This document shows positions 8,334 through 16,513 of a stretch of DNA of 64,000 bases, piece after piece. Where the stretch lies: NCBI RefSeq assembly GCF_002309535.1, contig NZ_CP023275.1, positions 2,666,001 through 2,730,000 on the forward strand, given 5' to 3'. The notes under the pieces are model-generated. The model had not been told where the DNA came from. It worked only from the letters and a program-made list of their open reading frames with translations, and did no database searches. The DNA comes from Sulfurospirillum diekertiae (GTDB taxonomy: Bacteria; Campylobacterota; Campylobacteria; Campylobacterales; Sulfurospirillaceae). The position numbers and the translations under genes were made by a program. Within the stretch, counting starts at the first letter, position 1. Every line of letters begins with the position of its first letter.

Positions 8334-9721
8334 TGCAAAGACTTAATATTGTCATCACAGGACACGTCGATCACGGTAAGAGCACACTCATTGGGCGTCT
8401 GCTTGCCGACACCGACTCATTGCCACAGGGAAAACTAGAGAGTGTGAAAAAAATGTGTGAAAACAATGCGCGTCCGTTTGAGTATGCCTTCTTGCTTGAC
8501 GCACTGGCAGATGAGCAAAAACAAGGCATTACGATAGACAGTGCACGCGTCTTTTTTCAGAGTAAGAAACGTGAGTACATCATCATCGATGCTCCTGGTC
8601 ACATCGAATTTTTGAAAAACATGATCAGCGGAGCGTCTCGCGCTGAGGCGGCATTGCTTCTCATCGACGCCAAAGAAGGAGTAGCGGAAAACTCCAAACG
8701 TCACGGTATGTTGCTCTCGCTTTTGGGCATCAAACAAGTGGCGATTGTGGTCAACAAAATGGACTTGGTAAACTTTAGTGAAATCGCCTTTACCAAACTC
8801 AAAGTCGAATACAGCGAATACTTGGCAACGCTTGGAATTAAAAGCGACATTTTTATCCCGATCAGTGCACGTGAAGGGGTCAATCTCATAGAGCATTCCG
8901 CCTCTACGCCTTGGTATAAAGGACCAACGGTTTTAGAAATTTTAGATAGTTTCAAAAGCGTGGAAGAAAAAGAGAATGATGACTTTAGAATGCCATTGCA
9001 AGATGTGTACAAGTTTACACGCGATAACGATGACAGACGCATTTATGCAGGAACCGTAACCAGTGGGGAATTACATGTAAACGATGAAGTCATCTTTTAC
9101 CCCTCTTTGAAACGCTCACGTGTAGCGAGCATCGAGAGCTTTAACACGCCTGTTAAAAACAGTGTGAAAGAGAGCGAAGCGATTGGCTTTACGCTTCAAA
9201 CACAAATTTATGTGCGCAATGGCGAAGTGGTAGCCCGTGCTGATCAAAGTGCACCAAAGGTGAGTAACCGCTTTGAAGCGAACCTTTTCTGGTTGGGCAC
9301 AAAACCGTTGGAGTTGGATAAACCCTACAAGATCAAGATCGGTTCGGCACAAAGCACCATCTATCTTGAAGAGATCAAACGTGTGATCGATGGCGATACG
9401 CTCGATCATGCCAATGAGCCAAGTGTAGGTCGCCACGAAGCAGCATGTGTCATCTTTAGAGTCCATGATCTTTTGGCAATGGAACTTTTTGCCGAGAACC
9501 AAAAGCTCGGTCGTTTTGTCATTGTTGATGAGTACGACATCGCAGGCGGCGGGATTATCACCGAAGTATTGGAGCAGTACACCACACGTCGTACCAAAGC
9601 GTTACATGTAAGCGATCTTTTGGTCGACAAAGCAAGTACCAATGCGGATTTTGAAGAGGAACTTTTTGCACTCCTTCGTAAACATTTCCCGCATCAATTT
9701 CCGACGGATAATATCGGTTAA
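8333..9721 (+). CDS. cysN: Sulfate adenylyltransferase GTPase subunit CysN
   Basis: A 462-residue EF-Tu-like GTPase whose GTP hydrolysis drives APS formation by CysD. It has a P-loop GHVDHGKST at residues 10-18, DAPGH (G3) and NKMD (G4). It ends without a CysC kinase domain, consistent with APS being reduced directly. The palindrome TTACATGTAA occurs twice (9071 and 9602), encoding ELHVN and ALHVS. The start overlaps the cysD stop. Confidence 0.93.
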   Translation: MQRLNIVITGHVDHGKSTLIGRLLADTDSLPQGKLESVKKMCENNARPFEYAFLLDALADEQKQGITIDSARVFFQSKKREYIIIDAPGHIEFLKNMISGASRAEAALLLIDAKEGVAENSKRHGMLLSLLGIKQVAIVVNKMDLVNFSEIAFTKLKVEYSEYLATLGIKSDIFIPISAREGVNLIEHSASTPWYKGPTVLEILDSFKSVEEKENDDFRMPLQDVYKFTRDNDDRRIYAGTVTSGELHVNDEVIFYPSLKRSRVASIESFNTPVKNSVKESEAIGFTLQTQIYVRNGEVVARADQSAPKVSNRFEANLFWLGTKPLELDKPYKIKIGSAQSTIYLEEIKRVIDGDTLDHANEPSVGRHEAACVIFRVHDLLAMELFAENQKLGRFVIVDEYDIAGGGIITEVLEQYTTRRTKALHVSDLLVDKASTNADFEEELFALLRKHFPHQFPTDNIG

Positions 9722-9756
9722 TTTTAAACTATAATAATGAAACAAAAAGGAAGAAA

Positions 9757-9963
9757 ATGAAACTTACCATTAACGGCGATTCAAAAGAGATTAAGGACGG
9801 AATCGTTCTTTCAGAGTTATTAATCATTGAAAATGTTGAACAACCTGATATGGTCTCCGTCCAACTCAATGACGAATTTTTAACCAAAGACGAATACCCC
9901 ACAACCACACTCAAAGAGGGTGATGCCATTAACTTTTTATACTTTATGGGAGGTGGCGCGTGA
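9757..9963 (+). CDS. hcyS: ThiS/MoaD-like sulfur carrier HcyS with C-terminal Ala cap
   Basis: The protein has 68 residues with a beta-grasp fold pattern and a C-terminus reading MGGGA. ThiS-family carriers end in Gly-Gly; here one Ala follows, as in Wolinella succinogenes HcyS, where the metalloprotease HcyD removes the residue before HcyF adenylates the carrier. The resulting thiocarboxylate donates sulfur to O-acetylhomoserine via MetY. Genes for the E1-like enzyme, JAMM protease, sulfite reductase and MetY all follow on the same strand. GGAAG ribosome-binding site at 9749. Confidence 0.88.
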   Translation: MKLTINGDSKEIKDGIVLSELLIIENVEQPDMVSVQLNDEFLTKDEYPTTTLKEGDAINFLYFMGGGA

Positions 9964-10766
9964 AAGAGTTTAGCGATGAGGAATTAGAGCGTTACTCACG
10001 CCACATCATCCTTCAAGATGTAGGGATCGAAGGTCAAGAGAAGATTGCCAATTCTAAAGTTTTAGTCATCGGTGCGGGCGGACTTGGTTCACCCGTAGCG
10101 CTTTACTTAGCCGCAGCAGGCGTGGGTGAGATCGGCATCGTTGATGGCGATGTGGTCGATCTTTCCAACCTTCAACGTCAAGTGATTCACGCCACAGCCG
10201 ACATTGGTACACCTAAAGTGCTCTCGGCTAAAGCGAAGATGGAAGCGATTAACCCCAATGTTAAAGTGACCGTTTATCAGAAGTTCTTAGATGCGTCTAA
10301 CATCTTGGACATCGTCAAAGGCTACGACTTTGTGATCGATGGAACCGACAATTTTTCGGCGAAATTTCTCATCAACGATGCGTGCGTGTTGGCCAATGTC
10401 CCTTATTCACACGGTGGCATTTTGCGTTTTGGTGGACAAACGATGACCATTAAACCCAATGAGAGTGCGTGTTACGCGTGTGTGTTTGACAGCCCTCCAC
10501 CTGCGAACGCGATTCCAACTTGCTCTAGTGCGGGCATATTAGGCGCAGTGGCAGGCATGCTTGGAACGATTCAAGCCGCGGAAGCACTCAAATACATCGT
10601 GGGTGTCGGCGAGCCTCTTTACAACCGCCTTTTAACGTTTGATGCGAAAACGATGAACTTTAGAAATGTCAATTTCAAGAAAAACCCTAAGTGTCGCGTC
10701 TGTGGTGGCGAAGGCATTAAAGAGATACGCGACTACGAAGCGGTAGTCTGTGAGGCAAAACTATGA
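9960..10766 (+). CDS. hcyF: E1-like ThiF/MoeB family adenylyltransferase HcyF
   Basis: A 268-residue HesA/MoeB/ThiF enzyme with the nucleotide-binding GAGGLGSPVALYLAAAGVG, the conserved D(L)SNLQRQ motif and Zn-binding Cys pairs (CYAC near residue 174, and CRVC in the C-terminal part). It is predicted to adenylate the HcyS C-terminus for thiocarboxylate formation. It starts at GTG 9960, overlapping the hcyS stop. The hcy role rather than molybdopterin or thiamin is inferred from the neighbours. Confidence 0.88.
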   Translation: MKEFSDEELERYSRHIILQDVGIEGQEKIANSKVLVIGAGGLGSPVALYLAAAGVGEIGIVDGDVVDLSNLQRQVIHATADIGTPKVLSAKAKMEAINPNVKVTVYQKFLDASNILDIVKGYDFVIDGTDNFSAKFLINDACVLANVPYSHGGILRFGGQTMTIKPNESACYACVFDSPPPANAIPTCSSAGILGAVAGMLGTIQAAEALKYIVGVGEPLYNRLLTFDAKTMNFRNVNFKKNPKCRVCGGEGIKEIRDYEAVVCEAKL

Positions 10767-11158
10767 TCAAAATCCCGCAAAGTGTGCACGATGAGATCGT
10801 TGCACACGCGCTTAGAGACAATCCGATTGAGGCGTGTGGTTATCTTGCAGGAATAGAGGGCGAAGTAAAATACGCCATCCCTATGAAAAATACGGATGCG
10901 AGCAATGAACACTTCAGTTTCGACCCGCAAGAGCAGTTTGATGCGTTTAAAAAGACGCAAAAAGAAGGGCTCAGGCTGATTTCCGTGTATCATTCACACC
11001 CAGAAACACCCGCACGTCCCAGTGAAGAAGACATTCGCTTGGCGTATGACCCCAATGTTAGCTATATTATCGTTTCATTAGCAGGTGAAACACCAGATAT
11101 GAAGTCATTTATCATTAAAAACAAAACGGTTGAAAAAGAAGAAATTAACATTATTTAA
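10763..11158 (+). CDS. hcyD: JAMM/MPN+ metalloprotease HcyD
   Basis: The protein has 131 residues. The Zn-binding JAMM motif is complete: Glu in PIEACGYLAG and HSHPETPARPSEED (HxHx7Sx2D). In Wolinella HcyD removes the C-terminal residue of HcyS to expose Gly-Gly, and the Ala cap on the HcyS encoded upstream fits this. Related Mec+ proteins act on CysO in mycobacteria. The ATG overlaps the hcyF stop (ATGA). Confidence 0.88.
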   Translation: MIKIPQSVHDEIVAHALRDNPIEACGYLAGIEGEVKYAIPMKNTDASNEHFSFDPQEQFDAFKKTQKEGLRLISVYHSHPETPARPSEEDIRLAYDPNVSYIIVSLAGETPDMKSFIIKNKTVEKEEINII

Positions 11159-11163
11159 AGTCC

Positions 11164-11322
11164 GTAAAGCGCGTTGAAAAATGTAAAACAGCTTACGAAA
11201 CAACCCTCTATCGACACAGTTGAGACACGATGGGAGCCCCGAAACGCTCCGCTTATTTATCCCATCGGCTCAAAGTGTCTCTTTCAGGTTATTTCTCCGC
11301 GTTTTACTTTGAACTGCTTTAC
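11164..11322 (+). other. Structured leader upstream of the sulfite reductase gene
   Basis: An outer imperfect inverted repeat pairs GTAAAGC (11164-11170) plus GTAAAAC (11183-11189) with GTTTTAC (11301-11307) plus GCTTTAC (11316-11322). Inside it GAGACAC (11222-11228) pairs with GTGTCTC (11275-11281), GATGGGA (11229-11235) with TCCCATC (11260-11266), and GGAGC with GCTCC. No convincing gene lies here. It may be a regulatory RNA leader or a MITE-like insertion. Confidence 0.5.
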
Positions 11323-11378
11323 TTTATTTACATGTAACGATAAGGAGTTACGATTATGAGCCACTATATTATCCCCAA

Positions 11379-13640
11379 ATGGTCTATGATGACCTCGAAG
11401 TTTTTAAAAAAAACCATGCCGAATTTTTAGCAGGCACACTCGATGACCTCACCTTTAAAACGATGCGCGTACCTTTTGGTGTGTACGAGCAACGTGAAGC
11501 CAATACTTTCATGGTGCGCATTAAACTCGCAGGCGGTATCTTAACCCCCAAACAGCTTTTAACGCTTGCAGACTTGGCTGAAAAGTACGCGCACGAGGCG
11601 ATTCACATCACCACACGTGGTGGCGCACAGCTTCACTATGTCAAGATTGAAGACATCATCGACATCATCACCACTTTGCACAGCATTGACCTTAGTGGTC
11701 GAGGTGGTGGCGGTAACACCGTTCGTAACATTATGGCTGATCCACTTGCAGGTACGGCGAAAGATGAGATTTTTGATGTTTCTCCTTATGCGCTTGCGCT
11801 CACGACCAAAATGTTGGAACAAAAAGATTCGTTTGCATTGCCACGCAAATTCAAAATCACGTTTAGTGGTTCTGAGGCGGATCGTGGGTATGCGACGATT
11901 CACGATGTGGGCTTTATTGCAAAGATCGAAAACGGTGTCAAAGGCTTTAAACTCTTTGTCGCAGGCGGCATGGGCGCGAAATCTCGCGTGGGCAGTAAAT
12001 TTCTTGATTTTGTGCCTGACTCTGAAGTCTTTTTGTACGCCCAAGCCATCAAACAGGTGTTTGACCAAAACGGTAACCGCAAAAACAAACATGCAGCACG
12101 CCTTCGCTTCTTGATCGAAGAGTTGGGCATGGATGAGTTTAGACGACTCGTTAACGTTGAAATCGAGGCTATTAAAGCCAAAGGTGACTGGGAAATGCCC
12201 ACCACTGAAATCGAGCGTACGGGCGGCGATACAACGCATGAGCCTTTTAGTGTGCCTGAAAACATTTCAAAATGGTGGAACCGTTACGTTTACGCCCAAA
12301 AACAAGAGGGGCTTTATGGCTGTAAAGTGCCAATTCATTTAGGCGACATTCACTTTACCAATGCGCGCGCTCTTGCGAATGCCTTGCTTCCCTTTGGTGA
12401 AGACGTGCTTCGTTTTACAGGCGATCAAAACCTCTATATTCGCAACCTAACAGCGCCTCAAATGGCAAGTTTGCACGACATCTTGATCAACTTTTCCAAA
12501 GATGTTTCCAAACCAACCTTTTTTGGTGATATGGTCGCATGTACGGGTGCGGCGACGTGTCAGCTGGGCATTGCACGTCCCAGAGGTGCTGTGGATGCGA
12601 TTCAAAAACGCCTTGAAAAACTCTTTGACGAGCGCGATTACGACGCATTGCAAGGCTTTAAAATCCACCTCTCAGGCTGCCCAAACAGCTGTGGCAAACA
12701 CCTTATCGGCGATCTTGGATTTTTTGGCAAAGTACAACGCAATGAAGGCTATTCGTACCCTGCGTACAACGTGGTTGCAGGAACACGCACATCAGGAGAA
12801 GGCACCGTATTTGCGCAAAAAGCGGGTGATGTTGCGGCATTTCATTTGCCTGCTTTTGTCGAAGAAGTGTTGGATACATGGCTTTTACATGTAAAAAAAT
12901 ACGAGAGCTTCGCCGACTGGATTGATGATGGCGGACTTAAAATCGTGGAAGAGATTTCTAAAAAATACGTGGAAATTCCTTCATTTAAAGATGATAAAAA
13001 CCCTTACTTTGACTACAACGCCGTGGAACTCTTCTCCCTAAAAGGAAGAGGCACGGGTGAGTGTAGTGCAGGTATGTATGACCTTATTGAAGCCGATAAA
13101 AAAGCCCTCAAAGAGGCGTTGGAAAAAGAGGAAAAAGACTATGAGCTGATTCGTCTTTTGGCCGCTCGTATGCTACTCGTCACACGTGGAGAAGATGCTA
13201 GGGATAAAGCAGGCGTACTCAAAGCCTTTAAAACACTTTTTGTCGATACGACACTGCTCAATGCCTACTTTGGCACGATGTTAGAGGGTGATGCGGATGA
13301 GAAATCGATCGAGTTGGCAGAAGAAGTTATCAAGCTTTACGAGACAATGGACAATACACTTAAATTTGCCAAAGAGAAAGAGTTGGCAGCGGTTGCAAAT
13401 GCACCTCAAGAAGAAAAATCAGCCCATTTTAAAGACCTCAGCGGCGTGGCATGTCCGATGAATTTTGTGAAAACAAAAATGGAACTTGCCAAAATCGGAA
13501 GCGGCGAAGTCTTAGAGATTTTACTCGATGATGGAGCACCGATAGACAATGTTCCAAAATCCGTCGCAGGAGAGGGACACAAAGTGGAAGCCACCACCAA
13601 AGAAGGCAACGGCTGGCGCGTAAGGATCGTGAAAAAATGA
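11379..13640 (+). CDS. Sulfite/nitrite reductase fused to a C-terminal TusA-like domain
   Basis: A protein of 753 residues. Two ferredoxin-like half-domains and the sirohaem/[4Fe-4S] ligands are visible as ACTGAATCQLG and SGCPNSCGKH, so residues 1 to about 520 are an assimilatory sulfite reductase. A helical linker (about 550-670) follows. The last 75 residues (GVACPMNFVKTKMEL...) form a TusA-like sulfur-carrier domain with its Cys. Sulfide or persulfide produced here probably feeds HcyS. Start problem: AAGGAG (11342-11347) serves an ATG at 11356 in another frame that stops after 24 codons, while ATG 11379 has no ribosome-binding site. Inserting one base in the CCCC run at 11373-11376 would join them. 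Confidence 0.88.
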   Translation: MVYDDLEVFKKNHAEFLAGTLDDLTFKTMRVPFGVYEQREANTFMVRIKLAGGILTPKQLLTLADLAEKYAHEAIHITTRGGAQLHYVKIEDIIDIITTLHSIDLSGRGGGGNTVRNIMADPLAGTAKDEIFDVSPYALALTTKMLEQKDSFALPRKFKITFSGSEADRGYATIHDVGFIAKIENGVKGFKLFVAGGMGAKSRVGSKFLDFVPDSEVFLYAQAIKQVFDQNGNRKNKHAARLRFLIEELGMDEFRRLVNVEIEAIKAKGDWEMPTTEIERTGGDTTHEPFSVPENISKWWNRYVYAQKQEGLYGCKVPIHLGDIHFTNARALANALLPFGEDVLRFTGDQNLYIRNLTAPQMASLHDILINFSKDVSKPTFFGDMVACTGAATCQLGIARPRGAVDAIQKRLEKLFDERDYDALQGFKIHLSGCPNSCGKHLIGDLGFFGKVQRNEGYSYPAYNVVAGTRTSGEGTVFAQKAGDVAAFHLPAFVEEVLDTWLLHVKKYESFADWIDDGGLKIVEEISKKYVEIPSFKDDKNPYFDYNAVELFSLKGRGTGECSAGMYDLIEADKKALKEALEKEEKDYELIRLLAARMLLVTRGEDARDKAGVLKAFKTLFVDTTLLNAYFGTMLEGDADEKSIELAEEVIKLYETMDNTLKFAKEKELAAVANAPQEEKSAHFKDLSGVACPMNFVKTKMELAKIGSGEVLEILLDDGAPIDNVPKSVAGEGHKVEATTKEGNGWRVRIVKK

Positions 13641-14905
13641 GCACCTTAGGTATCGCGCTAACGCCAAAAAAAACGCTTCTCATTGGTGCAGGCAAAGTCG
13701 CTGCCCAGAAAGCGCGCGTGCTCGATAGCCTTGATTTTGCCTATGAAATTGTAGCAACTGAGGTTTTGGATGACTATTTTGCGTCCAAAACCTTTACATG
13801 TAAACCGTTTGAGGATACGGATGCTGAAGGCTTTGAGGTGATTATCGATGCTACGGGCAATGAAGTGGTAACCAACCGCCTCGTGGCGTTGAAACCTCAA
13901 CTTCACTTTTGGCTCAATGTCGTCGATGTCCCCGAACTGTGCGATTTTTACTTTAGCGCGCTCACGCGTCGTGGGGACATTCACGTTTCAGTCAGCAGTG
14001 GTGGGAGTTCACCCACACTCGCGCAAGTGATTCGTGACAAAATTGAGCGGATTTTACCACGCGATTTCACATCACTGATTGAACGCCTCAAAAACGAGCG
14101 CAAAAAGCCCGAACGTGATCTTGAAAACCTTCGAAACATTGCCAAAGCTGGTGCGGGAAAAGTCTTTTTGATCGGTTGTGGAACGGGCTATGTGGGCAAC
14201 CTTACATTAGACGCGCTCAATGCGTTTGAACTGCTCGATGTGGCGCTTGTGGATGCACTCGTTTCGCAAGAGATTCGTTCCCTCATTCCGCTTACATGTA
14301 AAGTCGTCGATGTCAGTAAAAAGAAGGGGTTTCACTCCAAAAGTCAAGATGAAATCAACGCGCTTTTAGTCGAGTACGCCACACAAGGATTGGTTGTTGG
14401 ACGACTCAAAGGGGGCGATCCGCTTCTGTTTGGTCGCTTGGGCGAAGAGAAGCAGGTTTTAGCTCAGCATGGCATCGCGTTTGAAGTAATCAACGGCATC
14501 ACTTCAGCTCTTCGTTCATGTACGGTCTCTGGCATTGTGCCCACGATTCGTGACATCTCCAAAGGTGTCACTATCGTCTCGGCGCACCTGCGAGAAACGC
14601 TGTTTAACGACGATTGGGTGAGTATTTTAAAACAACCCTTGCACACAGTGATCGTTTTGATGGCGCACAGTTTTGCGAAAAAAATCGAAGATGCCATTGC
14701 AAAACAAGGCATTGACCCCAACCTTCCTGCGGCGTTTGTCTCGAAGATTGACCTGCCAGATCAAATCACCATAGTAGGAACTGTGGGAAAATTGGATAAA
14801 ATGAGCGCATTATGTGCCACACCAGCGGTCTTAATCATCGGTGAGTGTGTCGCTAAAGAGAACATTGTACCCGCTGAAAATAGCGGCAAAATTATTTACA
14901 TGTAA
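13637..14905 (+). CDS. cysG: CysG-like sirohaem synthase (precorrin-2 dehydrogenase / uroporphyrinogen-III methyltransferase)
   Basis: This 422-residue fusion protein makes sirohaem, the cofactor of the sulfite reductase encoded just upstream. The N-terminal domain (1 to about 165) is CysG_N/Met8-like with an NAD-binding motif (LLIGAGKVAAQKA) and SVSSGGSSPTLAQVIRD. The C-terminal domain (about 170-422) is a SUMT-type methyltransferase with RLKGGDPLLFGR and an N-terminal glycine loop GCGTGYVG instead of the usual GxGPGD. Its ATG overlaps the reductase stop. It carries three TTACATGTAA palindromes (13793, 14292 and 14895); the last supplies the final Tyr-Met and the TAA stop, so the palindrome defines the C-terminus. 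Confidence 0.88.
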   Translation: MSTLGIALTPKKTLLIGAGKVAAQKARVLDSLDFAYEIVATEVLDDYFASKTFTCKPFEDTDAEGFEVIIDATGNEVVTNRLVALKPQLHFWLNVVDVPELCDFYFSALTRRGDIHVSVSSGGSSPTLAQVIRDKIERILPRDFTSLIERLKNERKKPERDLENLRNIAKAGAGKVFLIGCGTGYVGNLTLDALNAFELLDVALVDALVSQEIRSLIPLTCKVVDVSKKKGFHSKSQDEINALLVEYATQGLVVGRLKGGDPLLFGRLGEEKQVLAQHGIAFEVINGITSALRSCTVSGIVPTIRDISKGVTIVSAHLRETLFNDDWVSILKQPLHTVIVLMAHSFAKKIEDAIAKQGIDPNLPAAFVSKIDLPDQITIVGTVGKLDKMSALCATPAVLIIGECVAKENIVPAENSGKIIYM

Positions 14906-14910
14906 AGGCT

Positions 14911-15035
14911 AATCAGCTGTCTAAAAAAAGCACAACGGTGCGCGGTCTCTGCCGAAGCGAACTCAGCGTTAGCGAAGAGTTCGAAGCTTTGCTTTGAGCG
15001 CGTGTCAAAACGTAGGGTTTTTTCAATAGCTGATT
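14911..15035 (-). repeat. Structured intergenic element, copy A (possible small RNA)
   Basis: The element is bounded by a perfect inverted repeat AATCAGCT (14911-14918) / AGCTGATT (15028-15035). Read on the minus strand, the core (about 15005 to 14923) has the hairpin CGAACTC/GAGTTCG, the box TTCGGCAG, and a terminator GCAC-CGTT-GTGC followed by seven T. The core aligns along its length with the element at 16289-16462. Stems are kept while their bases change (CGAACTC/GAGTTCG versus AAAA-CTA/TAG-TTTT), which suggests selection on structure. Both copies flank metY. Transcription is inferred from the terminator only. Confidence 0.55.
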
Positions 15036-15058
15036 TACATTCAAAAGAAGGATATTTT

Positions 15059-16282
15059 ATGGGATTTACCACCAAAGCATTGCATGCCAAACCTGCACAC
15101 AAAGACCAACATGGCGCAATGCGCTTCCCCATCTACCAAAGTTCCGCGTTTGAGTTTGAAAAAGCGGAAGATTTAGAGGCTGTTTTTAAAGGTCAAAAAG
15201 CGGGGCACGTCTACACACGCTCGTCAAACCCTTCCATTGAAGAGTTTGAACTCAAAGTCAAAGCGATCAGTGGCGCTTTTGGTGTAGTTGCAACAGCAAC
15301 GGGAATGGCGGCGGTCTCCAATGCGCTCTTTGCGCTTTTGAAAAGTGGCGACAATTTTATCACGACGAAGTACCTTTTTGGCAACACGCTCTCTTTGTTT
15401 CAAACCCTTTTCAGTGACTTTGGGGTGGAAGTGCGTTATGTGGATTTGAGCGATTTAGAAGCCATTCAAGTGAACATTGATGATAAAACGCGTTTTCTCT
15501 TTTGCGAAAGTGTGAGCAATCCGCAACTCATCGTACCTGATTTTAGGACAATAAAAAGCGTTTTAAAAGAACACAATGTGCCTTTCATTGTGGACACAAC
15601 CGCAACGCCTTGGAATATTTTCGATGCCAAAAAACACGGCGTGGACATTGAGATTATCTCCGCAACCAAATACATCAGTGGCGGCGGGCATGTTTTGGGT
15701 GGTTTGATTGTCGATAATGGCACGTTTAACTGGAAACATCACGCTAATTTGGCATCGTACTACAAAAAATTTGGACCCAATGCGTTTATGGCGCGTCTTC
15801 GCAAAGAGACCTACCGAAATCTAGGTGCGTCACTTTCACCGATGAGTGCGTATATGCTCTCCCTTGGGCTTGAAACACTGGATTTAAGGGTGCAGAGAAG
15901 CTGTCAAAACGCTCTGGCTGTAGCAAAATATTTGCAAGGTAAAGCGGAGATTATCAGCGTGGAATATCCGTTTTTAGAAAACTCTGTGTACTTTGCCAAC
16001 GCTTCCAAGCAATTTAGCGGTGGTGGTGGACTTGTGAGCTTTAGCTTTAAAGATAAAGAAGCCACCTATGCCTTTCTAAATCGCCTCAACATCATTAAAC
16101 GAGGCACAAACGTTCAAGACAATAAATCCTTAGCGATTGCGACATATCATACGATTTATGCGGAGTATTCGGAAGAGAAAAAAGCGGAATATGGGCTTAC
16201 CGAGGGGATGATTCGCCTCTCTGTGGGCATTGAAGACTTAGAAGATTTGATTGCAGATATCGAGCAAGCATTAGCCCAATAA
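15059..16282 (+). CDS. metY: O-acetylhomoserine sulfhydrylase MetY
   Basis: A 407-residue PLP enzyme of the Cys/Met metabolism family. It has the PLP-lysine segment SATKYISGGGHVLGG and the N-terminal HxxQGAMRFPIYQSSAF region. In the Wolinella pathway MetY takes sulfur from HcyS thiocarboxylate to form homocysteine; direct use of sulfide is the alternative. Start ATG 15059 is chosen because AAGAAGGA (15045-15052) lies 6 nt upstream; an in-frame ATG 19 codons earlier lies inside copy A of the structured element. Structured elements A and B flank the gene. Confidence 0.93.
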   Translation: MGFTTKALHAKPAHKDQHGAMRFPIYQSSAFEFEKAEDLEAVFKGQKAGHVYTRSSNPSIEEFELKVKAISGAFGVVATATGMAAVSNALFALLKSGDNFITTKYLFGNTLSLFQTLFSDFGVEVRYVDLSDLEAIQVNIDDKTRFLFCESVSNPQLIVPDFRTIKSVLKEHNVPFIVDTTATPWNIFDAKKHGVDIEIISATKYISGGGHVLGGLIVDNGTFNWKHHANLASYYKKFGPNAFMARLRKETYRNLGASLSPMSAYMLSLGLETLDLRVQRSCQNALAVAKYLQGKAEIISVEYPFLENSVYFANASKQFSGGGGLVSFSFKDKEATYAFLNRLNIIKRGTNVQDNKSLAIATYHTIYAEYSEEKKAEYGLTEGMIRLSVGIEDLEDLIADIEQALAQ

Positions 16283-16288
16283 GTCTGT

Positions 16289-16462
16289 TTGAGTGAATTA
16301 CATAAAAGAGTTCTTGCAGAACTCTCTAACACGCTTTTAAAGCAAAGCTCTAAAAGCTACGTTAACACTAGGTTTTCTTCGGCAGAAAGCCCACGCACTT
16401 TTAGTGCTTTTTTTTCTTGCAAATTGAGTTTTGCAAGAAGTCTAAAGATTAAATTCACTCAA
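16289..16462 (+). repeat. Structured intergenic element, copy B (possible small RNA)
   Basis: The element is bounded by a perfect 12-bp inverted repeat TTTGAGTGAATT (16289-16300) / AATTCACTCAAA (16451-16462). Inside are the hairpin AGAGTTC/GAACTCT, a core homologous to copy A with the box TTCGGCAG, a terminator GCACT-TTT-AGTGC (16395-16407) followed by eight T, and a last hairpin CTTGCAAA/TTTTGCAAG. The terminal repeats differ from those of copy A although the cores match, as expected for a closing RNA stem. A 62-codon open frame spans it, but the between-copy pattern favours RNA. Confidence 0.55.
16395..16415 (+). terminator. Rho-independent terminator inside element B
   Basis: Stem GCACT (16395-16399) / AGTGC (16403-16407) with a 3-nt loop and an eight-T tail. 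It could end the metY operon transcript as well as the element's own RNA. Confidence 0.65.
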
Positions 16463-16513
16463 AAGCGGTCGTTTTAAAGTAATAAAAGTAAACATGGGGT
16501 AAAATTTCATCGC

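Noticed and set aside
11174-11359. A 61-codon open frame between hcyD and the sulfite reductase.
   Set aside because: It spans nested hairpins, has no recognisable protein pattern and no convincing ribosome-binding site.
11396-11415. Programmed -1 frameshifting at the A-rich run as the established explanation for the reductase start.
   Set aside because: A slippery-like run exists in the overlap, but a one-base error in the CCCC tract or use of the downstream ATG explains the data more simply. It is kept only as a possibility.
16289-16477. A 62-codon open frame downstream of metY as a gene.
   Set aside because: The sequence is a structured element with terminal inverted repeats and an internal terminator, and no ribosome-binding site is evident. 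The similarity to element A is explained at nucleotide level.
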